A stretch of DNA of 64,000 nucleotides. Source: Leucobacter sp. Psy1. Lineage in GTDB: Bacteria; Actinomycetota; Actinomycetes; Actinomycetales; Microbacteriaceae. Position numbers and translations under genes: made by a program. Of the stretch, positions 35,796-43,680 are shown piece by piece (the first letter of the stretch is position 1; every line of letters starts with the position of its first letter). The notes below the pieces were generated by a model, which was not told the DNA's origin, searched no databases, and saw only the letters and a list, made by a program, of their open reading frames with translations. The DNA lies in contig NZ_CP083692.1 in assembly GCF_020096995.1 (NCBI RefSeq), forward strand, positions 868,001 to 932,000. The letters run 5' to 3'.

Positions 35796-35828
35796 AGGGA
35801 GGGCCCAGATCTCGCACGCGCCCTCCTG
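35796..35828 (+). promoter_or_regulatory. Intercistronic hairpin between binding-protein and permease genes
   Basis: GGAGGGC (35798-35804) pairs with GCCCTCC (35820-35826), extendable by CAG/CTG with one bulged G. The loop is 15 bases. It begins 12 bases after the stop of the binding-protein gene. Such stem-loops act as partial terminators or 3'-end stabilisers and explain why binding proteins are made in excess over permeases. Confidence 0.55.
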
Positions 35829-35866
35829 GGGGTTCGTACGGCCACTGAGAGGACGAGAGGTGATTC

Positions 35867-36820
35867 GTGCTGCGACAAGTAGGAATGAGGCTGCTTCGGC
35901 TCATCCCAGTGATGGTGCTGATCACGCTTCTTGCCACAGCGGCAGTGGACTTCATGCCCGGATCGCCGGCCGTGGCGATGCTGGGCAACGAGGCAACGGC
36001 TGAGCAGGTGGCGGCGCTGACTGCGCAGATGGGGCTCGACCAGCCCTTGATCGTGCGATACATGGACTGGGTGGCCGGCGCGGCTCAAGGCAACCTGGGC
36101 ACATCGATCCGGCTCGATCTGCCGGTCGCCGATGTGATCGCCCAGCGCCTGCCTGTCACGATCGAGCTCACGCTGCTGGCGCTGCTCATCGCGCTGCTGC
36201 TCTCGGTGCCCACCGCGCTTGTCGCCGGAGCCAACGTCGGCGGCTGGGTGGATCGGGTGGCCTCGACTATCTCGAGCGCGCTCATATCGCTGCCGTCGTT
36301 CGCTGCGGCGGTGATCCTGATCTATGTGCTCTCGATCCGTATCCAGGTCTTCCCGGTCAGTGGCTGGGTCCCATTCTCGCAGGATCCTCTGAGCAATCTG
36401 CAGCATGCCTTCCTGCCCGCGCTTGTTCTCGGGCTGATGGAAGCAGCCATCTTCTACCGTGTTCTCCGCAGTGATGTCATCGCTACCGTGCGCGAAACAT
36501 TTGTGCTCGCAGCGCGCGCACGCGGCATGAGCAAGTCCTACGTTCTGCTGCGGCACGTGCTGCGCCCCTCGCTGTTTTCGTTGATCACGATCACCGGATT
36601 GGCGCTCGGCAGGCTGCTGGGTGGAGCGATGATCGTTGAGGTGCTCTTCGCGCTCCCAGGCCTCGGTTCAGTGCTGCTGCAGTCTGTTCCCTCTCGAGAT
36701 ATTCCTGTGATCCAGGGTGTTGTTCTGGTCATCGCCGTGGTCTACGTGCTGGTGAACATCGCCGTCGACCTGATCTACTCGGCGGTCGATCCCCGCGTCC
36801 GAGTGAGGAGCTCCGCATGA
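35867..36820 (+). CDS. Peptide-type ABC permease, DppB-like
   Basis: 317 residues from GTG 35867. Six membrane helices are visible, with the N-terminal LLRLIPVMVLITLLATAAV and the DppB segment after helix 1 (GSPAVAMLGNEATAEQVAAL...MGLDQPLIVRY). The EAA loop reads VRETFVLAARARGMSKSYVLLRHVLRPSL, the point of contact with the ATPase. It forms the translocation path together with the DppC-like protein, whose start overlaps its stop by four bases. Confidence 0.9.
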   Translation: MLRQVGMRLLRLIPVMVLITLLATAAVDFMPGSPAVAMLGNEATAEQVAALTAQMGLDQPLIVRYMDWVAGAAQGNLGTSIRLDLPVADVIAQRLPVTIELTLLALLIALLLSVPTALVAGANVGGWVDRVASTISSALISLPSFAAAVILIYVLSIRIQVFPVSGWVPFSQDPLSNLQHAFLPALVLGLMEAAIFYRVLRSDVIATVRETFVLAARARGMSKSYVLLRHVLRPSLFSLITITGLALGRLLGGAMIVEVLFALPGLGSVLLQSVPSRDIPVIQGVVLVIAVVYVLVNIAVDLIYSAVDPRVRVRSSA

Positions 36821-37722
36821 CTCGAGAGCTGGTACCAGTCACCTCCCCAGCACCCCTTCCGATCACCAAGACGCTGTACGTGCCGCGCCGGCGAGCCCCG
36901 CTCGTCCGATTCTTGAAGCGAGCGAGCCACGTGCTCGCGATCACGTGGTTGATCCTGCTGACCGTGCTCGCTGCGACCGCGGGGTGGCTGCCGATCCCCG
37001 CGTATGACGCGGTCGTTGGTGCGCCGTTTCAGCGAATGCTCTCGCCGGATGCTCTGCTCGGAACGGATTCTATCGGTCGCAGCATCTTCTCTCGCGCGAT
37101 CTTCGGCGCCCGAGCCTCCCTGACGTTCGGGCTCATCGCGGCGTCGGTCGCGCTCGTCGTCGGGGGCCTGCTCGGGCTCATTGCCGGATACTTCCGAGGG
37201 TTCATGGAGACCATCGTCGATCTCTGCTCGGAGGTCGTGCAAGCGTTCCCTGCGATGCTGTTCCTCGTCGCGATCGCCGCCGCGATCCGCCCAAGCCTCA
37301 CGACGCTCACCGTGAGCGGAGCCGTGCTGATGGTGCCTGCTTTCGCGCGCATGATGAAGGGCGCCGTGCTCGCCCAGACGGGGCGCGAGTTTGTGTCGGC
37401 TGCTCGAGCCCAAGGCGCCGGACCGGTCCGGATCATGTTCCGCGAGATCCTGCCCAACACTCTGATGAGCATCGCCTCTTTCGGAATCATGATGATGGCG
37501 ACCCTGATCGTTGTCGAAGGGTCTGTGAGCTTCCTCGGGTACGGGATTCCGGCGCCGCAGCCGAGCTGGGGCGGCATGGTTGCGGAGTCGCAGAGCCAGC
37601 TCGCGAGTCAACCTGCGGTGGTCATGATCCCGATCGTCTTCCTCTTCTTTACCGTGTTCGCGCTGAACGCTGTGAGTGACTGGCTGAGGTCCCGATTCGA
37701 CGTAGGGCAGAACCAGATTTGA
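36817..37722 (+). CDS. Peptide-type ABC permease, DppC-like
   Basis: 301 residues. A cytosolic N-terminus leads to helix 1, then the conserved PDALLGTDSIGRSIFSRAIFGARASLTFGL segment of DppC proteins. The EAA loop is EFVSAARAQGAGPVRIMFREILPNTL, and the C-terminus SVSFLGYGIPAPQPSWGGMVAES is the hallmark of this subunit. Four-base overlap with the DppB-like gene; a ribosome site GGAAAGG follows for the ATPase gene. Confidence 0.92.
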   Translation: MTRELVPVTSPAPLPITKTLYVPRRRAPLVRFLKRASHVLAITWLILLTVLAATAGWLPIPAYDAVVGAPFQRMLSPDALLGTDSIGRSIFSRAIFGARASLTFGLIAASVALVVGGLLGLIAGYFRGFMETIVDLCSEVVQAFPAMLFLVAIAAAIRPSLTTLTVSGAVLMVPAFARMMKGAVLAQTGREFVSAARAQGAGPVRIMFREILPNTLMSIASFGIMMMATLIVVEGSVSFLGYGIPAPQPSWGGMVAESQSQLASQPAVVMIPIVFLFFTVFALNAVSDWLRSRFDVGQNQI

Positions 37723-37744
37723 GCGCTCAGGAAAGGGTGAAGTG

Positions 37745-38782
37745 ATGACACAAACCGCATCAGCGGTGGCTTCCGTGGACGCGTCGACGGCCGATGAACT
37801 CCTCGCAGTCGAAAACCTGAGTTGCACGCTCGCATCACCGCGGGGTGCGTTGCGCATCGTCGACGGTGTCTCGTTCAAGCTACGTCGCGGTGAAACCCTC
37901 GGCATCGCAGGGGAATCGGGGTCAGGCAAGAGCATGCTCACGCGCTCGCTCATGCGGATCGCACCCCGGGCTGCCGAACTCACCGGCAGCGTACGTTTCG
38001 ACGGCATCGATCTCCTGAGACTCCCTCTCAGTCGCATGGGAGGCTACCTCGGTCCCCAGATGGCGATGGTGTTTCAGGACCCAATGACCGCGCTCAACCC
38101 GGTGGTACCGATCGGACGCCAGATCACCGAGGGCCCGCGTCGGCATATGGGCCTGTCAAGAACGGAGGCGAAGGCCCGTGCTCTGGAACTGCTCGACCTG
38201 GTGCGGATCCCCGAATCGCGGAAGCGGATGCGGCAATACCCGCATGAGCTGTCGGGAGGGATGCGCCAGCGCGTCATGATCGCCATCGCACTCGCCTGTG
38301 ATCCGCAACTTCTCATCGCCGATGAAGCGACCACCGCGCTGGATGTGACGGTGCAGAAGCAGATTCTCGACCTGTTGCAGGATATTCAGGCGGAACGCCG
38401 CATGGCAGTCATTATGGTGAGCCACGACCTTGGTGTTCTCGCGGGCCGCACCGACCGCACGATAGTGATGTATGGCGGGCGCGTCATGGAATCGGCATCG
38501 ACTCGAGAGCTCTTCACCAAAAACCGGCATCAGTACACAAACGCCCTGCTTGACGCGATCCCGCAGATGGATCAACCACGGCACACGCTGTTGCGGGCGA
38601 TTCCCGGCGTGCCTCCGGATCCCGCGGCAGTGCTTGCCGGGTGTCGCTTCGCACCCCGCTGCAACGCCGCGATCGAGCGTTGCCACACAGAGATCCCGCG
38701 GTTGGAACCGACCGCGTCCGGCTCAGATCATCACTACGCCTGCTACGTGCCCGTCAACAGAGACGAGAGGGGAATCGCATGA
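37745..38782 (+). CDS. Oligopeptide-type ABC ATPase, DppD-like
   Basis: 345 residues from ATG 37745, chosen over GTG 37742 because the AAAGGG ribosome site is better spaced. Complete nucleotide-binding domain: Walker A GESGSGKS, signature LSGGMRQR, Walker B LLIADEATTALD, H-loop MVSHD. The C-terminal oligopeptide extension has its cysteine cluster (GCRFAPRCNAAIERC) for an iron-sulfur site. It pairs with the next ATPase. Confidence 0.92.
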   Translation: MTQTASAVASVDASTADELLAVENLSCTLASPRGALRIVDGVSFKLRRGETLGIAGESGSGKSMLTRSLMRIAPRAAELTGSVRFDGIDLLRLPLSRMGGYLGPQMAMVFQDPMTALNPVVPIGRQITEGPRRHMGLSRTEAKARALELLDLVRIPESRKRMRQYPHELSGGMRQRVMIAIALACDPQLLIADEATTALDVTVQKQILDLLQDIQAERRMAVIMVSHDLGVLAGRTDRTIVMYGGRVMESASTRELFTKNRHQYTNALLDAIPQMDQPRHTLLRAIPGVPPDPAAVLAGCRFAPRCNAAIERCHTEIPRLEPTASGSDHHYACYVPVNRDERGIA

Positions 38783-39816
38783 CCAAGACCGACATTCCGT
38801 CAGACCCCGCGGTCTCCGTCGATTCGGAGGAGGTGGTGCTCGAAGTCGATGAGCTCGTGCAGCAGTTCTCTGTGCCTGGGGGTGTAGTGCACGCCGTAGA
38901 TGGAGTGAGCTTCAAGCTGCGCCGGGGTGAAACCCTCGGGCTCGTCGGCGAATCGGGCTGCGGCAAGTCGACGCTTGCCCGCACCCTGGTGCGGTTGCAG
39001 CGGCCCAAGAGCGGTTCTATCAGGTTGCTGGGTCGAGAGCTCACTTCGATGCCGAGACGACAGCTGCGACGGATGCTCGCACGAATGCAGATGATCTTTC
39101 AAGATCCGATCTCTTCGCTCAATCCGCGTCGCAAGACTCGTGACATCGTTGCCGAGGGGTTGCGGATCCATGGCGCAGAGCGCACCAGGATCCCCTCGCG
39201 TGCGCGTGAGGTCATGGGAGAAGTTGGCCTCGATCCCGATACGATGTCGGGCAGGCGCCCCGGCGACTTCTCAGGAGGACAATGCCAGCGCATTGCGATC
39301 GCCCGAGCGATGGCGCCGTCTCCCGATGTGCTGATCTGCGATGAGCCCGTATCGGCACTCGATGTTTCGGTGCAGGCCCAAGTCCTCAACCTGCTCGAGC
39401 GCATGCGTCAAGAGCATGGGCTGGGCATGCTCTTCATTTCGCACGACCTTTCGGTCGTCCGGAATGTGAGCGATCGTGTGGCGGTGATGTACCTTGGCAA
39501 GATCGTTGAGATCGGCGATACCGATGGCGTGTACCGCACTCCCGCCCACCCGTATTCGCGGGCGCTCATCGCCTCTGTTCCGGCGCCTGGAGCTCCGTCA
39601 CTTCCGAAAGATGCCGAGCTGAGAGGAGAACTGCCGTCTCCCATGAACCCGCCGAGCGGATGCCGCTTCCGTACGCGCTGCCCCCTGGCAAGCGACCGCT
39701 GCTCAACCGAGGTTCCGGAATTACGGGAGGTCTCGCCGGGAAGGCGAGTGGCGTGTCACCACCCACTCATTGATGCACCCGAGCCGCAGAGAGCGTTACC
39801 GGGGGTGCAGGCATGA
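38779..39816 (+). CDS. Oligopeptide-type ABC ATPase, DppF-like
   Basis: 345 residues, started in the ATGA overlap. Walker A GESGCGKST, the Q-loop in MIFQDPISSLNPR, signature FSGGQCQR, Walker B LICDEPVSALD and H-loop FISHD are all intact. The C-terminal CRFRTRCPLASDRC matches the paired-ATPase iron-sulfur extension. It completes the ABC importer. The next gene, a reductase, starts inside its stop codon, tying transport to metabolism in one operon. Confidence 0.92.
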   Translation: MTKTDIPSDPAVSVDSEEVVLEVDELVQQFSVPGGVVHAVDGVSFKLRRGETLGLVGESGCGKSTLARTLVRLQRPKSGSIRLLGRELTSMPRRQLRRMLARMQMIFQDPISSLNPRRKTRDIVAEGLRIHGAERTRIPSRAREVMGEVGLDPDTMSGRRPGDFSGGQCQRIAIARAMAPSPDVLICDEPVSALDVSVQAQVLNLLERMRQEHGLGMLFISHDLSVVRNVSDRVAVMYLGKIVEIGDTDGVYRTPAHPYSRALIASVPAPGAPSLPKDAELRGELPSPMNPPSGCRFRTRCPLASDRCSTEVPELREVSPGRRVACHHPLIDAPEPQRALPGVQA

Positions 39817-40787
39817 GCGGCGCTGAGCTCCAGAATGGCGGGGACGCACTGCTCGTGACAGTGCGCGACATCGACACGTCCGTGGTGGGGGTGCGCCGAG
39901 TGCGTATGGAGCGGATTGACGCACAGGCGGCACCGTCTTGGACGCCGGGAACGCACATCGATCTGGAATTGCCGAACGGTCTCGTCCGGCACTACTCCCT
40001 CTGCGGAGACCTCGACGAGACCGAGTTCCTGGAGATCGCCGTGCTGCTGGAAGACGAGAGTCGTGGAGGATCCTCCTATATGCACAACGCCCTGCGGGTC
40101 GGGGACGAACTGCGAATCACGGGGATGCGAAATCATTTCAATTTCGATGCCGATATCGAGAGGGCGGTGCTCATCGCCGGAGGTATCGGGATCACACCGC
40201 TCCTCTCGATGATCGCCGCGCTGAGCGAACGAGGTGTTCCCTGGAGTCTCCACTATGCGGGGCGCAGCCGCGATCGCATGGCCTACTTGCAGGAACTGAC
40301 CGAACGGTACGGCGAGCGGGTGGTGACGTACATATCGAGTGAGGGGCCGCGCCTGGATCTCGCAGACATGGCCGCGTCGGCCGGTGGAGGCACCGTCTTC
40401 TACGCTTGCGGGCCAGATCGAATGCTCGTGGACGTCGAAGCGATCGTCGGCCCCGTCGCTTCAGATCGGTTACGCGTCGAGCGGTTCCGTCCGCGGGAGG
40501 AAGCGGGTGCAACGGTGAACGCGGCGTTCACGGTCGAGCTTGCGGAGAGTGGCGTCGAAGTCGAAGTGCCTTCGGACCGCTCGATCCTCGACGTGGTGCG
40601 AGAAGCGGGGGTTGATGTGCCGTCCTCATGCGAGGAGGGAACCTGTGGTACGTGCGAGACGACTGTACTGGAGGGCGACCCCGATCACCGGGACAGCGTA
40701 CTGAGCGAACTGGAGCGAGAAATGGGAGATTGCATGATGATCTGCGTCTCACGTTCCTGCGGGCGGAAGATCGTGCTTGATTTGTGA
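39813..40787 (+). CDS. PDR/VanB-type reductase (flavin + NAD + C-terminal [2Fe-2S])
   Basis: 324 residues. Order of domains: a ferredoxin-reductase barrel with flavin motif RHYSLCG (about residue 65), an NAD-binding half opening with LIAGGIGITPLLSMIAAL and closing with FYACGPDRML, and a plant-type ferredoxin whose cluster ligands lie in CEEGTCGTC plus a later Cys (CMMICVSRSC). This is the phthalate-dioxygenase-reductase/VanB layout, which passes electrons from NAD(P)H to a Rieske protein. The gene is coupled by ATGA to the ABC ATPase and is followed, across an 87-base gap with an inverted repeat, by the amidohydrolase genes. The VanA-like oxygenase partner is absent. Confidence 0.9.
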   Translation: MSGAELQNGGDALLVTVRDIDTSVVGVRRVRMERIDAQAAPSWTPGTHIDLELPNGLVRHYSLCGDLDETEFLEIAVLLEDESRGGSSYMHNALRVGDELRITGMRNHFNFDADIERAVLIAGGIGITPLLSMIAALSERGVPWSLHYAGRSRDRMAYLQELTERYGERVVTYISSEGPRLDLADMAASAGGGTVFYACGPDRMLVDVEAIVGPVASDRLRVERFRPREEAGATVNAAFTVELAESGVEVEVPSDRSILDVVREAGVDVPSSCEEGTCGTCETTVLEGDPDHRDSVLSELEREMGDCMMICVSRSCGRKIVLDL

Positions 40788-40806
40788 AGCTGAAGTGTGT
40801 TTGAAG

Positions 40807-40828
40807 CAATCAAAGCACTGCTTGATTG
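40807..40828 (+). promoter_or_regulatory. Inverted repeat between the reductase and amidohydrolase genes
   Basis: CAATCAAAGCA (40807-40817) faces TGCTTGATTG (40819-40828), complementary except for one extra A. TGCTTGATT also occurs as a direct repeat at 40774-40782, at the end of the reductase gene. It could be a regulator site giving the catabolic genes their own control, or an mRNA hairpin. Confidence 0.4.
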
Positions 40829-40874
40829 ATGTTTCTGGGCCAGGGAGACTGAAGGAACTAGAAACGAGTGCTCG

Positions 40875-42035
40875 ATGACGAGCAGAGAAGAGGACTCCGA
40901 GATGGCCCGAGGAACCCCCCACTTCGACTACTCGATCATCGACGTCGACGTACACCAGCGCTGGCGCCAGAGCGACGAGGTGCTTGAGACCCTGCCGGAG
41001 AAATGGCGCAGTTACGCCGAAAGCCGCACGGGCGGTCGCATGACAGCGCTCGTGCCCGCGGGGTTGACCTACCCGTTCCACCGCGGGGTCAACAAACGCC
41101 TGGAGGCCCTGCCTGAGGACGGTCGCGGCACCTCGTTCGCGCTCATGAAGGAGCAGTATCTCGACAAGTACCCTTCGGTGGAAGCGGTAAACCTCACGTT
41201 CGACATTGGGCAGGAGATGGCTCAACGGAATCCCGAGTTCAGCGCTGCCCTGGCGACAGCCATGAATGATTGGGTCGTGCGCACTTGGCTGACCTATGAC
41301 GAGCGGATGCGCACCGCGATCGTCGTGCCGCCGGAGTTGCCGGACCGGGCGGTCGCAGAAATCGAGCGCATGGCGCCTCACGCCCAGGTGACCGGCGTGC
41401 TCATCGCTTGGAACCCCTTTGGGAAGCCGCTCGGCCACCCTGTGTACGACCCGATCTGGCGCGCGGCAGAAGAAGCCGGGTTGCCGATCATCATTCACGG
41501 AGCGGCGGGAGAGACCGAGGGAGGCCTCGCGCACACGGCTGCGGGCGGAATTCCAGGCTCTCGTCTGGAATGGCATACTCTGCTGCAGCAGCCGACTCTC
41601 GCGCACCTCGCGAGTTTCGTCGCCCAAGGGACGTTCGAGAAATTCCCGAACCTCAAAGTGCTGGTCGTCGAGACGGGGCTCGCATGGATCCCCAACTTCT
41701 TCTGGCGCCTCGACGCGGTGCGGACCGAGATGGGTGCCGAGAGTGACTGGGTGCGTCGATTGCCGAGCGAGTACCTCCGCGAGCATGTGAAGTTCAGTAC
41801 TCAGCCCTTTGAACTGACCCCGCGCAAGGAGCAGCTCGTAGAGCTCTTCGAAGCTTTCGGAGGCATGGAGGATCTGCTGTGCTTCTCGAGCGATTACCCG
41901 CACTGGGATGCTGACGACCCCTTCTACGTATCGAGCCGCCTTCCGAAGGAGTGGTTACCGAAGCTGTTCTCCGAAAATGCGAGATCGATGCTGCGTCTTC
42001 GGCCCGCCGCCGTTCGAGGGAGCGAAGTCGCGTGA
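40875..42035 (+). CDS. Amidohydrolase-2 family metalloenzyme (probable catalytic subunit)
   Basis: 386 residues from ATG 40875; ATG 40902 (MARGTPHFDYS) is an alternative start. It is a TIM barrel of the ACMSD/gamma-resorcylate decarboxylase class (Amidohydro_2). Predicted metal-site residues are D25 and H27 (DVDVH), H208 (IIHG), E266 in place of the usual His (VVETGLAWIP) and D340 with H343 (SSDYPHWD). In the family such sites support non-oxidative decarboxylation or hydrolysis. A few members are oxygenases, for example the platensimycin enzyme PtmU3. Its genomic partners are a VanB-type reductase and a Rieske protein, which supports an oxidative role, but that is inference. GTGA overlap with the Rieske gene. 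Confidence 0.82.
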   Translation: MTSREEDSEMARGTPHFDYSIIDVDVHQRWRQSDEVLETLPEKWRSYAESRTGGRMTALVPAGLTYPFHRGVNKRLEALPEDGRGTSFALMKEQYLDKYPSVEAVNLTFDIGQEMAQRNPEFSAALATAMNDWVVRTWLTYDERMRTAIVVPPELPDRAVAEIERMAPHAQVTGVLIAWNPFGKPLGHPVYDPIWRAAEEAGLPIIIHGAAGETEGGLAHTAAGGIPGSRLEWHTLLQQPTLAHLASFVAQGTFEKFPNLKVLVVETGLAWIPNFFWRLDAVRTEMGAESDWVRRLPSEYLREHVKFSTQPFELTPRKEQLVELFEAFGGMEDLLCFSSDYPHWDADDPFYVSSRLPKEWLPKLFSENARSMLRLRPAAVRGSEVA

Positions 42036-42412
42036 GCGAGGGAATCGACATCGGAGCATGGGAGGATTTCCCGGATCGTCAGCTGGTGAGCGTCGAACTG
42101 GGAGGCATGGAACTCGGAGTGTGCCGCTGGGGTGAGCGGATCTATGCGTTCCGGAACTCCTGCCCGCATGAGGGTGCACCGCTCTGCGCTGGATTCCTGC
42201 AGAAGCGTCTGACCGCCGAGGCATACGCGACCCCGGGAGAGCCTGACGTCTCGCTGAGTGTGGACGAGGAGACTCCTGTGGTGCTGTGCCCCTGGCACCG
42301 GTGGGAGTTCCAGCTCGAGGACGGTGCCGCTGCAGCCCCCGGGTTCCGCATGCGCACGTACCGCGTACGGCGAGAGGCCGGACGCGTGCTGTTGACTCTC
42401 GGAAGGAAGTGA
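42032..42412 (+). CDS. Stand-alone Rieske [2Fe-2S] protein
   Basis: 126 residues starting at GTG 42032, inside the amidohydrolase stop. The Rieske motif is complete: C44-P-H46 (NSCPHEGAPLC) and C86-x2-H89 (VVLCPWHRWEF), with a 40-residue insert between the two halves. There is no oxygenase catalytic domain, so it works as a soluble ferredoxin-type electron carrier, or as an iron-sulfur subunit of a complex. Its position between two amidohydrolase genes, with four-base and six-base spacings, argues for a shared complex. Confidence 0.88.
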   Translation: MSEGIDIGAWEDFPDRQLVSVELGGMELGVCRWGERIYAFRNSCPHEGAPLCAGFLQKRLTAEAYATPGEPDVSLSVDEETPVVLCPWHRWEFQLEDGAAAAPGFRMRTYRVRREAGRVLLTLGRK

Positions 42413-42417
42413 CGAAA

Positions 42418-43680
42418 ATGTCCGCACCGGAAAGCTTTGATTCGCGGTCAGTGATCGATACGGCCGTGCACCACCACTGGGCCTCGCAGCTCGATGTCAC
42501 CGACTACATGGATGCGGGCTGGCGTGAGCACCTGGGAGTGCCCGGAAGTCTTCCGGGTGGCGCGGGAGCCATGCACATCCTCCCCGCGACGGCTTATCGA
42601 CGACCGGGAGGCGACTACGTCGAAGGCTCGGTTGCCGACCCCACTGCGCCGGCAGCCTCGGACCCCGAGCGAACCGTCGAACGGATTTTTGGAAGCGGCC
42701 AGACTTCGCGCGCGATTCTCTCCCATGATCGAGGGATGTTCATTCCCAGCGTCCCGAACGCCTACCGCGCTGCCGCGCTCGCGCGCGCTATGAATGAATG
42801 GACCGCGGACCGGTGGTTTGCCATGGACGAGCGTTTCTGCGGATTGATCCTCGCGGCCAACCAGACTCCGGTGCAAGCGGCGCAGGAGATTCGTCGGGCG
42901 GGTGAGAATGACCGTATGGTAGGTGTACTCATGGCGGCGAACGGTATGAACAAACCATTCGGGCATCCCGCATACCACCCCATTTACGAGGCTGCGGCCG
43001 AGCTCGACCTGCCCGTTGTGCTGCACGCCGGAGGAGATCAGGGCTCCGACACGCTGACACACCCGACCGCCGGAGGTCTTCCCTCAACCTTCGCTGAGGT
43101 GGCTGCCTTGTCGTATAGCCCGATGATGACTCACGTGCAGAGCATGATCGTGCAGGGGGTGTTCGAGAAGTACCCGAGCCTCCGCCTTTTCATTTCGGGG
43201 GTCGGTGTGGCCTGGGTGCCAGGCCTTTTCTTCCGCCTCGACGTGAACTGGCGGGGGCTGCGGCGCGAGGTGCCCTGGGTGCGCAGACTGCCCAGCGAGT
43301 ACTTCCGCGAGCACTTCCGCATCGGGAGTTGGCCGTTCGATCGTGCTCCGGAGGTTGACGGCGCCGACCGGGTGATTCGCGCGCTCGAAGCCTTCGGGGG
43401 CATGGACGACCTCATCTGTTACGCTTCCGGGTTTCCGTCGTGGGATTGCGACTCCGTCGACGACGTCGCCTCGCGTGTGCCGGTGGAATGGCGTCAAAAG
43501 GTGTTCACCGATAACGCTCTGGAGTGGTTCCGTTGGCCGGAACGGACGCGTCGTCCGACAGAGGAGCCAACGGTCGCAGTGGGAGAGATGCCGGTGACCG
43601 GAGAGCTCGGGGACCCGAGTCGGCGTAGCTACGACACCGAGGACGGGCGGGAGATCGAGTGGGTGCCGGCTGGGGATTGA
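42418..43680 (+). CDS. Amidohydrolase-2 family protein with degenerate metal site (probable non-catalytic partner)
   Basis: 420 residues from ATG 42418 (GGAAGGAAG about eight bases ahead). It aligns along its length with the upstream amidohydrolase: IDTAVHHHW, VVLHAGG, FEKYPSLRLFISGVGVAWVP, PWVRRLPSEYFREHF, EAFGGMDDLICYASGFPSWD. Two of the ligands remain (H18, H203), but D25, E266, D340 and H343 of the first protein correspond here to A16, G261, G338 and S341. It is therefore unlikely to bind the same metal centre and probably forms a structural or substrate-binding subunit of a heteromer. The C-terminal 55 residues are an added acidic tail absent from its partner. Confidence 0.8.
   Translation: MSAPESFDSRSVIDTAVHHHWASQLDVTDYMDAGWREHLGVPGSLPGGAGAMHILPATAYRRPGGDYVEGSVADPTAPAASDPERTVERIFGSGQTSRAILSHDRGMFIPSVPNAYRAAALARAMNEWTADRWFAMDERFCGLILAANQTPVQAAQEIRRAGENDRMVGVLMAANGMNKPFGHPAYHPIYEAAAELDLPVVLHAGGDQGSDTLTHPTAGGLPSTFAEVAALSYSPMMTHVQSMIVQGVFEKYPSLRLFISGVGVAWVPGLFFRLDVNWRGLRREVPWVRRLPSEYFREHFRIGSWPFDRAPEVDGADRVIRALEAFGGMDDLICYASGFPSWDCDSVDDVASRVPVEWRQKVFTDNALEWFRWPERTRRPTEEPTVAVGEMPVTGELGDPSRRSYDTEDGREIEWVPAGD

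Noticed and set aside
36775..38037. 420-codon minus-strand frame opposite the ABC permease/ATPase genes
   Set aside because: Antisense to well-matched DppC and DppD sequences; no motif.
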